This document shows, in pieces, positions 38,869 to 48,456 of a stretch of DNA of 64,000 nucleotides. Source of the stretch: Iris pallida. Lineage: Eukaryota > Streptophyta > Magnoliopsida > Asparagales > Iridaceae. The notes beneath the pieces are model-generated. The model searched no databases. It was not told the DNA's origin and worked only from the letters and a program-made list of their open reading frames with translations. Positions within the stretch are counted from its first letter, which is position 1. The number at the start of each line of letters is the position of its first letter. The position numbers were made by a program, and so were the translations under genes. The DNA lies in assembly GCA_029216955.1 (NCBI GenBank), contig JANAVB010031417.1:18384219-18448218 (forward strand), written 5' to 3'.

Positions 38869-39291
38869 ATGGCGGAGCATCCTAGGCGACGACGGCAGAG
38901 CATCCACCCTAGGCAACGACGGCGAGGCGCCATCTCCTCCGAGCGGGCGGGCGGCGGTGATCAAGCCCGGGCGGCCATGGCGAGAGCAGCAGCTCCCTCT
39001 ACGAGCACAGTTGATCGGAGCTTGTTGAGCACCACTGTTCAACCAAGGGTCCCGCGGATTCGAGCTCACTTTCCCGGCGGCTCGAGCGACGACGGCGCCG
39101 ATCTTCGGCGACGAATGAAGATCCAGATCGGGACCGATCGGTCCATCTTCTCCTCCGACGGTCACCCGTGTGGCGGTCGGCGACTGACGAACGCTTCCCG
39201 ACGACTGAACCACCTCAAGTCGAGCACCCATGCGGCGGCCGGCAGTGAACATCCTCCGGCGGCGTCCATTTCCGAGGTCGACGAACTAGTG
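38869..39291 (+). other. Candidate LTR-internal exon 1 (E5)
   Basis: From an ATG at 38869, 141 codons are open to a canonical donor CTAGTG|GTAAGC. The peptide is Arg- and Ser-rich without a known domain. The next candidate exon continues in the same phase across a 97-bp GT-AG intron. The region is GC-rich and the opposite strand is also open, so the ORF could be chance; the splice signals and phase agreement favour an exon. Confidence 0.35.
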
Positions 39292-39388
39292 GTAAGCTCG
39301 ATTCAATTCTTCTTTCCCGACTTACTTCGCTACGGAGTCACCGTCTCCTTCGAAGGATCTTTCTGATCTCTCTGAGCATCTCCTCCAG
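39292..39388 (+). other. Candidate 97-bp intron in E5 LTR
   Basis: Starts GTAAGC and ends ATCTCCTCCAG. It is T-richer than its flanks, with CTGAT/CTGAG branch-like words near the end. Size and composition suit a plant intron. Phase 0. Confidence 0.4.
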
Positions 39389-39604
39389 GAACTCATGCAG
39401 TTGGCAATGCTCTTCGCCGATGTACACTCACAGGTGGCGGTGGAGCAACGGGCGGCCGACGACAGCGCGCGATCGTCTACTCCGACCAAGGCGAGCTTCT
39501 TCTTCGACGACAACGTGCGGAGTCCCTCCCAATTTCGGCAGTCAACTCTCCCGACGGCTACGAGCGGAGATCTACTCCGGCGACTTATCGGACGACGAAC
39601 CTTG
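39389..39604 (+). other. Candidate LTR-internal exon 2 (E5)
   Basis: Open for 72 codons in phase with exon 1 (ELMQLAMLFADVHSQ near its start, FFFDDNVRSPSQF in the middle). It ends at a strong donor ACCTTG|GTGAGT. The next matching acceptor in this LTR is at 50019-50021, beyond the E8 insertion. Confidence 0.35.
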
Positions 39605-39981
39605 GTGAGTACTGATCTCCTTGTGGTTTCAATCGAAGTTTGGTGTGCGCGTATGATGAATTTTTTCTCTGTTTTGACTTATGGATGATCAGGAAGTGTG
39701 AGTTCTATTGATAGAGTTGTGAGTAGGAGTACTGTTGGATCGAATTTGAGCTGTAAGTATTCTGATCTACTTTTAATTTTCAGATCCAGAGAATTCCAAA
39801 TATCTCTATGTTTTTGTTTGAAATCGTAACGCTCTGGAACTGTTTGTTATTATGCCTCAACAGAGAACTATTTCCTATTTTGGACTCGAGAGCTTGTGTC
39901 GGAGTCTCGAGGTCGTGTCTATTCATTCATTTGGACTCTCACTCTTCAGGTATCCTATTAATTCTTTACTATAATTATAGA
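39605..39981 (+). other. E5 LTR sequence between donor and E8
   Basis: AT-rich, with no coding signal. In the model above this is the start of the long LTR intron. Confidence 0.5.
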
Positions 39982-39986
39982 CTTGC
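39982..39986. repeat. E8 target site duplication, left
   Basis: CTTGC, repeated at 48452-48456; both abut TG...CA LTR ends. Confidence 0.95.
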
Positions 39987-41011
39987 TGTTTGCAAAAACA
40001 AAAGTATGATATTTATTTCACAAACTTTGTAAAGAATATTACAAGAATTCTGGGAAAGTACAACTATAGGAATCCGATCTGGATGACGATCGCTTTATCC
40101 CTTGGACGATGTGAACTTTTGAAGACGAAAGCTTTTGAAGATGACTGAAGGCAGGAAGCCTCTGATGGAACGAAGGCAGGAAGCCTCTGATGAACTGAAG
40201 GCGAAGAGCCTCTGAAGAACGCAGCAGCACTTTAGCAAGAACTCCTGGATTCTCTGAAGAGAATAATCTCTCTGTGTGTAATCTGATCTCTCTGATCTGC
40301 CCTTGATGTGTTGAATGGAAACGAAACTCTATTTATAGAGTTCTGAAATAACTATTTTGGGCAGTTATTCTGGAGAGTGCCTGGTTGAAGTGCGCATGTT
40401 TTGAGCACGTATGACAAACTGCGCCTGTTTTGAGCACGTATGACAAACTGCGCCTGTTTTGAGCACGTATGACAAACTGCGCCTGTTTTCACTCCATTAT
40501 CACGAACGTGCACCAACTGCTCTAGACACGTGGCATTATTTGATTGACATGCGCTTGGTCGTGTACAGTTAGTGGGACACGTGTTGGACATGTAGAGTGG
40601 TAGTTAGGCGTTGATTTAGTCAAAGCGTGCCTGTTTCAGGGACACGTGGCAAGCTCTAAATTGATGTTGTATTGAACTGCGCCTTCTTCACTGAGACGTA
40701 AGCGCAATCTGCAAAGTGTGCTTGATATAGTCAAAAGTAGGCGCAGTCTGTCGATAGCGCCTAGTTCTTTGATGTAGGCGCAATCTGTTTAGACAGCTGT
40801 CATATCTTCCTCGAGCGCCGTCTCGATCTTCGTGTTTGTCGGGTAATGATGACTCCTCGTCAGCTAAGCGCGGTTTGTGAAATGCGCCTCTATGATGCAG
40901 AAATAGGCGCGTTCTGTGTTTGTTGATGACGTAGGCGCCATTTGTTTATAGGGTCGTTCTGATTAATCTGTTGAATTTAACTTAGGCGCGGTTTGATTTT
41001 TTGGACCTACA
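39987..41011 (-). repeat. E8 3' LTR
   Basis: Element sense: TGTAGGTCC (41011) to GCAAACA (39987). It contains a 29-bp tandem repeat (about 40390-40490) with AACTGCGCCTGTTTTGAGC and many other AGGCGC words, plus a CTATTTATAGAG TATA-like box near 40329-40340. Confidence 0.95.
40388..40492 (-). repeat. 29-bp tandem repeat in E8 3' LTR
   Basis: Three full 29-bp units plus a part, each with TTTTGAGCACGTATGAC and AACTGCGCCTG. The copy in the other LTR is about 47828-47932. ACTGCGCCTGTTT from this repeat also occurs in the E8 coding region. Confidence 0.9.
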
Positions 41012-41026
41012 AGACCCCCTTCAAAT
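41012..41026 (-). other. E8 polypurine tract
   Basis: Reverse complement ATTTGAAGGGGGTCT abuts the 3' LTR start. Nearly the same tract stands before the E9 LTR. Confidence 0.9.
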
Positions 41027-41217
41027 TTTTAGAAAGTTGATTTTATTCAAAATTTCGAAATACTTTGAATTTTGAAAATCAAATCAAGTTGCGCATAGGC
41101 TAAGCTGTCTGCTCGATCTGGAAGGATTAACCTCACGTTTCAGACATTTAATGAATATCCGAATGATGAATCTTCATTTTTCAAGACTGATTGAATTCAA
41201 TTCTTTATGGAGGAATA

Positions 41218-41985
41218 TAAACCACCGGATGATGTGAGGAAGAGGATAAACCGTCAGATGATGAAGATGAACGGTATAAACCATCAAATGGTGTGATGAA
41301 CGGGATGAACCGTCAAATGATGATGATGAACGGGATGAACCGTCAAATGGTGATGATGAACGTGATGAACCGTCAAATGGTGATGATGAACGGGATGAAC
41401 CGTCAAATGGTGATGATGAACGGAATGAACCGTCAGATGGTGATGATGAACGGGATGAACCGTCAAATGGTGATGATGAACGGGATGAACCGTCAAATGG
41501 TGATGATGAACAGGATGAACCGTCAAATGATGATGATGAACGGAATGAACCGTCAAATGATGATGATGAACGGGATGAACCGTCAGATGATAATGATGAA
41601 CGGGATGAACCGTCAGATGGTGTGATGAATAGGATGAACCGTCAAATGATGATGATGAACGGGATGAACCGTCAAATGATGATGATGAACGGGATGAACC
41701 GTCAGATGATAATGATGAACGGGATGAACCGTCAGATGGTGTGATGAACGGGATGAACCGTCAAATGGTGATGATGAACGGGATGAACCGTCAAATGATG
41801 ATGATGAACGGGATGAACCGTCAGATGATAATGATGAACGGGATGAACCGTCAGATGATGATGATGAACGGGATGAACCGTCAGATGATAATGATGAACG
41901 GGATGAACCGTCAGATGGTGTGATGAACGGGATGAACCGTCAAATGGTGATGATGAACGGGATGAACCGTCAAATAATTTTGTAT
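41218..41985 (-). repeat. 30-bp tandem array (about 25 units) in E8
   Basis: Unit core GATGAACGGGATGAACCGTC plus a variable ATGATGATG-type stretch; period 30 with a few shorter units that end in GGTGTGATGAA. Because 30 is a multiple of three, frames are open on both strands and produce decapeptide repeats; these are artefacts. It lies exactly where RT to integrase would be in a full Tat element. Confidence 0.95.
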
Positions 41986-41992
41986 AGGATGT

Positions 41993-42739
41993 TCATTTAG
42001 AAGATATAGTCAATCGATGAATTTGACCAATACTGGTGTCAGAATCCCATGATCTGGAATCAGAAGAATTGGAGCGCTCGTCATTATCAGATTTAGAGAC
42101 TGCTGGGGATAACACTTGCGGAGAAGCATATCCGAGCCCTCTGTTAGTCCTGCTGTAGTACATTTCAGACTTTCCATATGGAACAGCTGTACGAACAGGA
42201 GTTCGCCTTCCTTTGCCGTAGTTGAGGCCACTTTTGAAGTCGTAGCCCATCTTTCGGAGGATGTCTTTGCACTGCTGACTGTAACGATGATACTGAATAG
42301 GTCCAGTATCGTTAACTTTGCTGTCATCCGTATAGCTGAACTTTTGTTCTGGTCCTTTACTAAAAAGTATTGGATTCTCGCCTTTCTTTCGAGAAGGAAC
42401 AATAAAGCAGGACTTCTCTGGCCGATCATTTGAGACTTCCGTCTGAAGAGCTTGCACAACTCCCATTGTGAATGATTGGAAGCTATCTAACATTTCCAAA
42501 TAATACTTAGTATAGTAGATGACATCAGTATACTGGAAAGGAGATACATCTTCATTGATATACACAGTGGTATTTACAACAGGACCTTTAGCCTTAGCAG
42601 ACTTGGTCAGATTGATTACAAGAGGGGGAGAGGAAGAACGTGAAGGAAGTTTAGACTTGTTTACGACGGAGGTCAATAACAAGCGGCTCAGAGGAGGTGA
42701 GCTCCCTATTTTCCTTGTCTTTGATAACAAGTGGCTCAA
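41993..42739 (-). CDS. E8 protease-downstream region with G-patch-like motif
   Basis: 248 codons in the same frame as the protease ORF, separated from it by a short stretch with a stop and imperfect GAGCTCACCTCCTCTGAG repeats. Residues about 158-206 read CKDILRKMGYDFKSGLNYG and later GLGYASP, resembling the G-patch region found near protease in some Tat/Ogre elements. The C-terminus is Ser/Asp-rich. It ends just before the 30-bp array, where RT would be expected. It is probably part of the gag-protease polyprotein, now cut by the stop, or a reading-through product. Confidence 0.6.
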   Translation of the reverse strand: MSHLLSKTRKIGSSPPLSRLLLTSVVNKSKLPSRSSSPPLVINLTKSAKAKGPVVNTTVYINEDVSPFQYTDVIYYTKYYLEMLDSFQSFTMGVVQALQTEVSNDRPEKSCFIVPSRKKGENPILFSKGPEQKFSYTDDSKVNDTGPIQYHRYSQQCKDILRKMGYDFKSGLNYGKGRRTPVRTAVPYGKSEMYYSRTNRGLGYASPQVLSPAVSKSDNDERSNSSDSRSWDSDTSIGQIHRLTISSK

Positions 42740-42820
42740 AGGAAGTGAGCTGCTTTTTTTTTTTTTTATCTTGTTACGACGTAAGTCAATAACAAGAGAC
42801 TCAGAGGAGGTGAGCTCCCT

Positions 42821-43948
42821 TTAATCATCATCAGTTGGCTGTTTCTGAATTGGCAAGTGAATAGCCAATAGTTTAGAGGACTGAGGATAAGAAACCCGCC
42901 CTTTAACAGGTATGATGAGGGTTTCACTGGACGTTGCTTCCTGATCTTCTTCTGTGTCAAGAGACAGAACAATCTTCATGAATTCCTTTTTATACATGCG
43001 AGAGTCATTGCAATATGCCTCAGCTCCTTTGAAGGGATGGAGATCAGCCACCTCCTTATGGACTTCTCCATTGTCATCAACGTATTTAAAACATTGATGA
43101 AGAGTGGAAGGAACGATGTTATGTTCATGCAGGAATGGCCTCCCCAGAATAGCATTGTATGAGCAGCCATGGTTGTCGATGATATAAAAGGTAACCTTAG
43201 TGCGCAGATTGCCTATTTGTAGTTTTAGGCGAATCTTGCCCAAAGGTTCGCTTTTACCTTGGTTGAATCCCAGAATTGTGGTAATGGTAACAGAAAGACT
43301 ATGCACAGGTATTTTCAGTGCATCTAGCATAGTCTTCGTCATAATGCTGAGAGCGGACCCAGGATCAATCAATAGACGATCAACCTTCATGGAATCGATA
43401 TAGCCCGTAAAATATAGAGGACGGTCATGTCGATTATCTTCTAGCAGCATATCGTCCTGCGTAAAAGTGATGTTCGGCATCAAGTCCAGAACACTGTGGC
43501 AGTGTAGGCAAGAAACTGGTTCTGCTTCCAGCTTCTTGAGGAAAGTCAAGCAGGTTTCTGCTTGCATCAGGGCTTCACTTAGAGTTTCCCGAGTCTCTCT
43601 GGAAAGACGCAAGAGTTCGAAGATTGACAATCTGGCTGGTGTATTAGCTAATTGAACCAAAATATCGAAATTGTAAGGCTTCTCAAATCCTGTGAGTGAT
43701 GATTTCTTCAGAGGTTTGTCGAAGCGGACTTGTTGCTTGCCCTTGTCTACTGCAGTAGATTTAGGAGGAATAGACACCACTACTGGTGCAGATGCAGAAG
43801 GATTCTCCTCAATAGATGCAGGTTGTGCTGGAGCAGACTCCGAAGAAGACTCTGGAGCTTCTGGGACTTCCCGTTGATATGTTTTCCTGATCTGGTGCCG
43901 ATCAAGATCTCTTCTTCGTTTGTAGGGTCGAAGGACACCATGTTGCAA
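42821..43948 (-). CDS. E8 aspartic protease ORF
   Basis: 375 codons overlapping the end of the gag ORF in the -1 frame. Residues about 180-290 form a retropepsin-like domain: RLLIDPGSALSIM (catalytic Asp 195, with DPGS rather than the usual DTG/DSG) and YNAILGRPFLH (264-274). The N-terminal part is Ser/Pro-rich linker. It would cleave the Gag polyprotein. The overlap of about 169 nt suggests either -1 frameshifting or a 1-nt indel; I see no clear slippery heptamer. It stops at TDDD-stop, before the G-patch-like region. Confidence 0.75.
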   Translation of the reverse strand: MQHGVLRPYKRRRDLDRHQIRKTYQREVPEAPESSSESAPAQPASIEENPSASAPVVVSIPPKSTAVDKGKQQVRFDKPLKKSSLTGFEKPYNFDILVQLANTPARLSIFELLRLSRETRETLSEALMQAETCLTFLKKLEAEPVSCLHCHSVLDLMPNITFTQDDMLLEDNRHDRPLYFTGYIDSMKVDRLLIDPGSALSIMTKTMLDALKIPVHSLSVTITTILGFNQGKSEPLGKIRLKLQIGNLRTKVTFYIIDNHGCSYNAILGRPFLHEHNIVPSTLHQCFKYVDDNGEVHKEVADLHPFKGAEAYCNDSRMYKKEFMKIVLSLDTEEDQEATSSETLIIPVKGRVSYPQSSKLLAIHLPIQKQPTDDD

Positions 43949-46900
43949 GTCTTTATCTTGCCTTTAGAACGATCTTTCTTCTTGGAATATGAGACTTCAA
44001 ACTCTGAAGCGAGATCAGGATGGATCCACATAATTTCACCATTATCAAGAGATAATGGAACAAGGCTTTTATTCTGAGAAAGGGGGAGATTCTCAATCTC
44101 AAGAGTAGCTTTGGGGATTGGAATGACGCCGTCTTGCACCATCAGAGGAGGAAAGTCTCCAAATTGAACTGAGACCATGTTTGCGGTCACAGTCTTTTCG
44201 TCTTGTTGAAGAGTGATAACCCCAGCGTTGACTAGCTCTTGGATCTTGCCTTTGAGCACGTAGCATGCTCGAGTAGGATGTCCAACAAACCTGTGATAGA
44301 CACAATATTTTGGATGGTCAGTCTTACCAACCTCTTTCGCCCTTTTAGGGTCGGGTAATTGCAGTTTGTTGCTCTTTGTAAGACATTCAAAGATACCCAT
44401 GATGTCATCTTCATCGAAAGAGTACTCTTCTTTAGGACGTGGTGCTCTTTGAGGTTGTTGTGATGGAGTATGTGCAGATTGAGCAACATTGACAACCAGT
44501 GCTTCTTTATTCTTTAGATTTATGGCCAAAGCTTCTTTAGGAGTAGATGTATCTTTACCCCTCTTGTTATTTTGGTGATTATTGTTAGAGTTTGAGCTAT
44601 GATCGCCTTGGTCAGGATTCATGTGAACCCCCAATGTCTTGAATTTTTCAGCGCTGAGTTCTGCTGCCTTAGCATTAATAATGAAAGAAGGCCAATCCTG
44701 GAATTGAGTTGCCCCTGTCCACATACTGATAATTGGCAAGAGATTATTCTTGCAAGTATCGATTGTAACAGCAGATGGTGTTCCCATTGGCATTTTGAGA
44801 GCTTCGCGACGGAACCTCTCGATAAATTGCTCAGCAGGCTCATTATTTCTTTGTTTAATTTTAATGAGGGCTGACATGGTCATGTCGTTGACGCCTTCAT
44901 AAAATCGTTCAAGGAACATCTGTTTGAAACCAGCAAAAGAAGTGATACATCCGTCTGGTAGACTTCGGTACCAGTCATAAGCAGCGCCAGTTAAGCAACT
45001 GACGAATACCCGAGTAAGAAGGGCATCATTAGGCTGAAGAGGATCAGTCATCAATTCAAAATGATTAATATACTGATTGGGAGATGAAGTGCCATCAAAC
45101 TGCATAATAGTGGGGAATTTGTATTTTGGTGGAAACTGCATTTTCTTCCATTCGGCGGGATAGGGTTGTTTAATGCCCAACCGTTGTAAGCCTTCCCTTT
45201 GTGTATAGGCTTCAAATTGATTCCGCAATTGTTCAACAGCATCATTAGCATTCCCTGAAGATTGAGGATTGCTAGATTGATTGGTAATGACCGGAGGAGG
45301 AACCGCATGGTAAGCATCACCCCCAGCACCAGTTTGGCTAAGAGTAACCTGAGCTGGTACTGTGATGTTCGGAAGAGGTGGTACCCCCAGATCAGGGTTC
45401 TGAGGAGTGGAAGAAACCAATGGTTCAGGAGTTATAACTGGTGGAGTATGCTGAGCCATAATAACATCATGCATTTTAGCCATCATTTCGGCCATAGTCT
45501 TCAGTTGTTCTTCTAGTGCAATAATCCTTTGATTCTGATTGTTGGAACCAGAAGCATCTTGTTCTTCAGTGACGTATACTATCACTTCTCGTGCCATGAC
45601 AGATGACACAGTTTGTTCAGAGCTATCACTGTCGACAGCATAGTCAGAACTACCCCCAGCATGAGAGGTAAAGATATCACGGTAAGGAAAATTCCTTTGA
45701 CCTATTGTTTCTCGGCTTCGAGATCGAGTATGCTGGTAAACACCATCATCTGATTCTCGAAGTCGGTCAAGATAGTGCTGGCTGGGTCTTCGGTTCTTTC
45801 TGTGCTTGCATTTTCTACCCCCAGAATCTCTGGAAGTCATGTTGACGGAGGCAAACATTAACTCTTCTTCATCATCACTCTTTTGATCAACAGAAGGGAA
45901 AGTCAGACGCTCGAAGACAGAACGTTTGGTTGTTTGGCAACAACATTTGATAACCACTTCGTGAGGATGATTGCAATGATGAATTTGTGATTGTTTGGAA
46001 GAACTGGGGGTGATATTCCATTTCTGCCTGAGATGATCCCGAAGATCAGAGATAATGGGACGAGAAGAAGTAGCAGGGATATACTCATAGATGACATTTG
46101 GAACATGGTTCCGATTTCGTAAACGTTCGATTCCATGAGTATAAAGAGAGGTACTCATCTGATTGGCGTAATTGTCAGGATTCCTTGCCTCAAAAGGTTG
46201 ATATTGAGACAAGTTGATCTTAGCATGTTTGCATTTCACAGAGGTAGGTTTTGATTGGGGTTTTCTATTGAGATATGCCCGTAAATCATTTAAACCGCCC
46301 CTGGGAATCTCAGTTTGTGAAACTTGTAATTTGCCTTGTTCGGATCGTGAAATCCGCAAATTAGGCAATTCCTGAATATTTGCCTTGGGAGTAGGTAAAA
46401 TACCTCTCTGATTAGTACGAGAACCCCTGTTAAGGGGGATATTCGTACTAATAGGTGCAGAGGCACCCTCAGTTGGATCCTCCTCGATAAGAATCGAAGA
46501 AGACTTGGAAAAGGCCAGAGGACCCTTTCCATTGTTTTGAGATGAAGGGATAGCTAAAGAGCATTTCCCTCTGTTATCTTCCAAGTTTTGCGCTTGGGAA
46601 GATTGGGAGAAGACCAAGGGGCCTTTTCCTTTTGATAGAATCGAAGAAGGAGCAGCCAAAGGACTGTCCTCAGCAAACTGCGCCTGTGCAGTTTTGGGTT
46701 TCTGGATTCTGGAATGATCCGGAGCAGACTGCACCTGGGCAGACTGCGCCTGAGTAGACTGCGCCTGTTTAGTCAGGGCAGCAGATGTATTGGACTGCGC
46801 CTGGGCAGCAGCAGAAGATTTGACTTGTGCCAATTTGGCACAAACTGTACCAAAAGAAGGTTTGGTGGCAGACTGCGCCTGTTTCCCTAAGGAGAGAACA

Positions 46901-47424
46901 GACTGCGCCTGATTGTGAGGCAGAGATTGTGCTGTTTTGGCATGAACTGCGCCAGAAGATGGTTTGACAGCAGACTGCGCCTGGTTCACAGTTTTAGTCT
47001 GTTTCCCTAAGGAGAGAACAGACTGTGCCTGATTATGAGGCAGAGATTGTGCTATTTTGGCATGAACTGCGCCAGAAGATGGTTTAACAGCAGACTGCGC
47101 CTGTTTCCCTAAGGAGAGAACAGACTGCGCCTGATTACCAGAGATAGACACTGGTGTCTTAGAAACAGCAGGTTGTGCCGAAGAAGTGGCAGCGTTCTTC
47201 ATCAGAGAAGGAGCAGAATTCTTGGGAGTCCACACTGAGCGAGTCTTGCTCTTGACGAAAGTCGTAGTGCGGCGAGGAGTGCTTTGTGCATTAATCATTG
47301 CTTCGTAGGCCGTTTGGTCGACTTTCACGACCAAAGTCTTCTGCGTCGAGCCGATAGACGCTGTGTCACATTGAGTTGTCACCTTTTCATCAGAGGAAAA
47401 GGTCGTCCCCAGCAGAGTCGCCAT
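43780..47424 (-). CDS. gag: E8 gag polyprotein with long N-terminal extension
   Basis: 1214 intact codons. The ATG is only 2 nt past the LTR and overlaps the primer-binding site. Residues about 90-250 contain AQS-rich imperfect repeats (NQAQSVLSLGKQ, KPSSGAVHAK); a long low-complexity extension follows. From about 770 the capsid-type domain appears (MQFDGTSSPNQYINHFELM, AAYDWYRSLPDG, FKQMFLERFYEG, FIERFRREALKM). Near 1036-1060 there is a Tat-type YCVYHRFVGHPTRACYVLK zinc-binding-like motif. It should form the virus-like particle. The intact length argues for recent function. An extra ORF before gag is known in Ogre elements; here it is fused. Confidence 0.85.
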   Translation of the reverse strand: MATLLGTTFSSDEKVTTQCDTASIGSTQKTLVVKVDQTAYEAMINAQSTPRRTTTFVKSKTRSVWTPKNSAPSLMKNAATSSAQPAVSKTPVSISGNQAQSVLSLGKQAQSAVKPSSGAVHAKIAQSLPHNQAQSVLSLGKQTKTVNQAQSAVKPSSGAVHAKTAQSLPHNQAQSVLSLGKQAQSATKPSFGTVCAKLAQVKSSAAAQAQSNTSAALTKQAQSTQAQSAQVQSAPDHSRIQKPKTAQAQFAEDSPLAAPSSILSKGKGPLVFSQSSQAQNLEDNRGKCSLAIPSSQNNGKGPLAFSKSSSILIEEDPTEGASAPISTNIPLNRGSRTNQRGILPTPKANIQELPNLRISRSEQGKLQVSQTEIPRGGLNDLRAYLNRKPQSKPTSVKCKHAKINLSQYQPFEARNPDNYANQMSTSLYTHGIERLRNRNHVPNVIYEYIPATSSRPIISDLRDHLRQKWNITPSSSKQSQIHHCNHPHEVVIKCCCQTTKRSVFERLTFPSVDQKSDDEEELMFASVNMTSRDSGGRKCKHRKNRRPSQHYLDRLRESDDGVYQHTRSRSRETIGQRNFPYRDIFTSHAGGSSDYAVDSDSSEQTVSSVMAREVIVYVTEEQDASGSNNQNQRIIALEEQLKTMAEMMAKMHDVIMAQHTPPVITPEPLVSSTPQNPDLGVPPLPNITVPAQVTLSQTGAGGDAYHAVPPPVITNQSSNPQSSGNANDAVEQLRNQFEAYTQREGLQRLGIKQPYPAEWKKMQFPPKYKFPTIMQFDGTSSPNQYINHFELMTDPLQPNDALLTRVFVSCLTGAAYDWYRSLPDGCITSFAGFKQMFLERFYEGVNDMTMSALIKIKQRNNEPAEQFIERFRREALKMPMGTPSAVTIDTCKNNLLPIISMWTGATQFQDWPSFIINAKAAELSAEKFKTLGVHMNPDQGDHSSNSNNNHQNNKRGKDTSTPKEALAINLKNKEALVVNVAQSAHTPSQQPQRAPRPKEEYSFDEDDIMGIFECLTKSNKLQLPDPKRAKEVGKTDHPKYCVYHRFVGHPTRACYVLKGKIQELVNAGVITLQQDEKTVTANMVSVQFGDFPPLMVQDGVIPIPKATLEIENLPLSQNKSLVPLSLDNGEIMWIHPDLASEFEVSYSKKKDRSKGKIKTCNMVSFDPTNEEEILIGTRSGKHINGKSQKLQSLLRSLLQHNLHLLRRILLHLHQ
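47405..47423 (-). other. E8 primer-binding site
   Basis: Reverse complement TGGCGACTCTGCTGGGGAC, 3 nt from the LTR. I recall this type of site from Ogre/Tat elements, where it pairs with the 3' end of a tRNA-Arg. Confidence 0.88.
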
Positions 47425-47426
47425 TT

Positions 47427-48451
47427 TGTTTGCAAAAACAAAAGTATGATATTTATTTCACAAACTTTGTAAAGAATATTACAAGAATTCTGGGAAAGTA
47501 CAACTATAGGAATCCGATCTGGATGACGATCGCTTTATCCCATGGACGATGTGAACTTTTAAAGACGAAAGCTTTTGAAGATGACTGAAGGCAGGAAGCC
47601 TCTGATGGAACGAAGGCAGGAAGCCTCTGATGAACTGAAGGCGAAGAGCCTCTGAAGAACGCAGCAGCACTTTAGCAAGAACTCCTGGATTCTCTGAAGA
47701 GAATAATCTCTCTGTGTGTAATCTGATCTCTCTGATCTGCCCTTGATGTGTTGAATGGAAACGAAACTCTATTTATAGAGTTCTGAAATAACTGTTTTGG
47801 GCAGTTATTCTGGAGAGTGCCTGGTTGAAGTGCGCCTGTTTTGAGCACGTATGACAAACTGCGCCTGTTTTGAGCACGTATGACAAACTGCGCCTGTTTT
47901 GAGCACGTATGACAAACTGCGCCTGTTTTCACTCCATTATCACGAACGTGCACCAACTGCTCTAGACACGTGGCATTATTTGATTGACATGCGCTTGGTC
48001 GTGTACAGTTAGTGGGACACGTGTTGGACATGTAGAGTGGTAGTTAGGCGTTGATTTAGTCAAAGCGCGCCTGTTTCAGGGACACGTGGCAAGCTCTGAA
48101 TTGATGTTGTATTGAACTGCGCCTTCTTCACTGAGACGTAAGCGCAATCTGCAAAGTGTGCTTGATATAGTCAAAAGTAGGCGCAGTCTGTCGATAGCGC
48201 CTAGTTCTTTGATGTAGGCGCAATCTGTTTAGACAGCTGTCATATCTTCCTCGAGCGCCGTCTCGATCTTCGTGTTTGTCGGGTAATGATGACTCCTCGT
48301 CAGCTAAGCGCGGTTTGTGAAATGCGCCTCTATGATGCAGAAATAGGCGCGTTCTATGTTTGTTGATGACGTAGGCGCCATTTGTTTGTAGGGTCGTTCT
48401 GATTAATCTGTTGAATTTAACTTAGGCGCGGTTTGATTTTTTGGACCTACA
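47427..48451 (-). repeat. E8 5' LTR
   Basis: Same 1025 bp as the 3' LTR with about 8 substitutions. Drives transcription toward lower coordinates. Confidence 0.95.
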
Positions 48452-48456
48452 CTTGC
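48452..48456. repeat. E8 target site duplication, right
   Basis: CTTGC, matching 39982-39986. Confidence 0.95.

Larger units (their letters stand above)
39987..48451 (-). mobile_element. E8: young non-autonomous Tat/Ogre-type element with gag and protease only
   Basis: Two 1025-bp LTRs (39987-41011 and 47427-48451) differ at about 8 positions, with a perfect 5-bp duplication, a Tat-type primer-binding site and an intact polypurine tract. The minus-strand interior encodes a long gag polyprotein (1214 codons), an overlapping protease frame and a G-patch-like region. A 30-bp tandem array occupies the space before the polypurine tract. RT, RNase H and integrase are entirely absent, so it depends on a partner element. 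Confidence 0.95.

Noticed and set aside
41284..41985. CRISPR-like array or His-rich protein (HHHLTVHPVH repeats)
   Set aside because: Units abut directly without unique spacers, and the 30-bp period makes frames open on both strands; it is a tandem repeat inside a plant retrotransposon.
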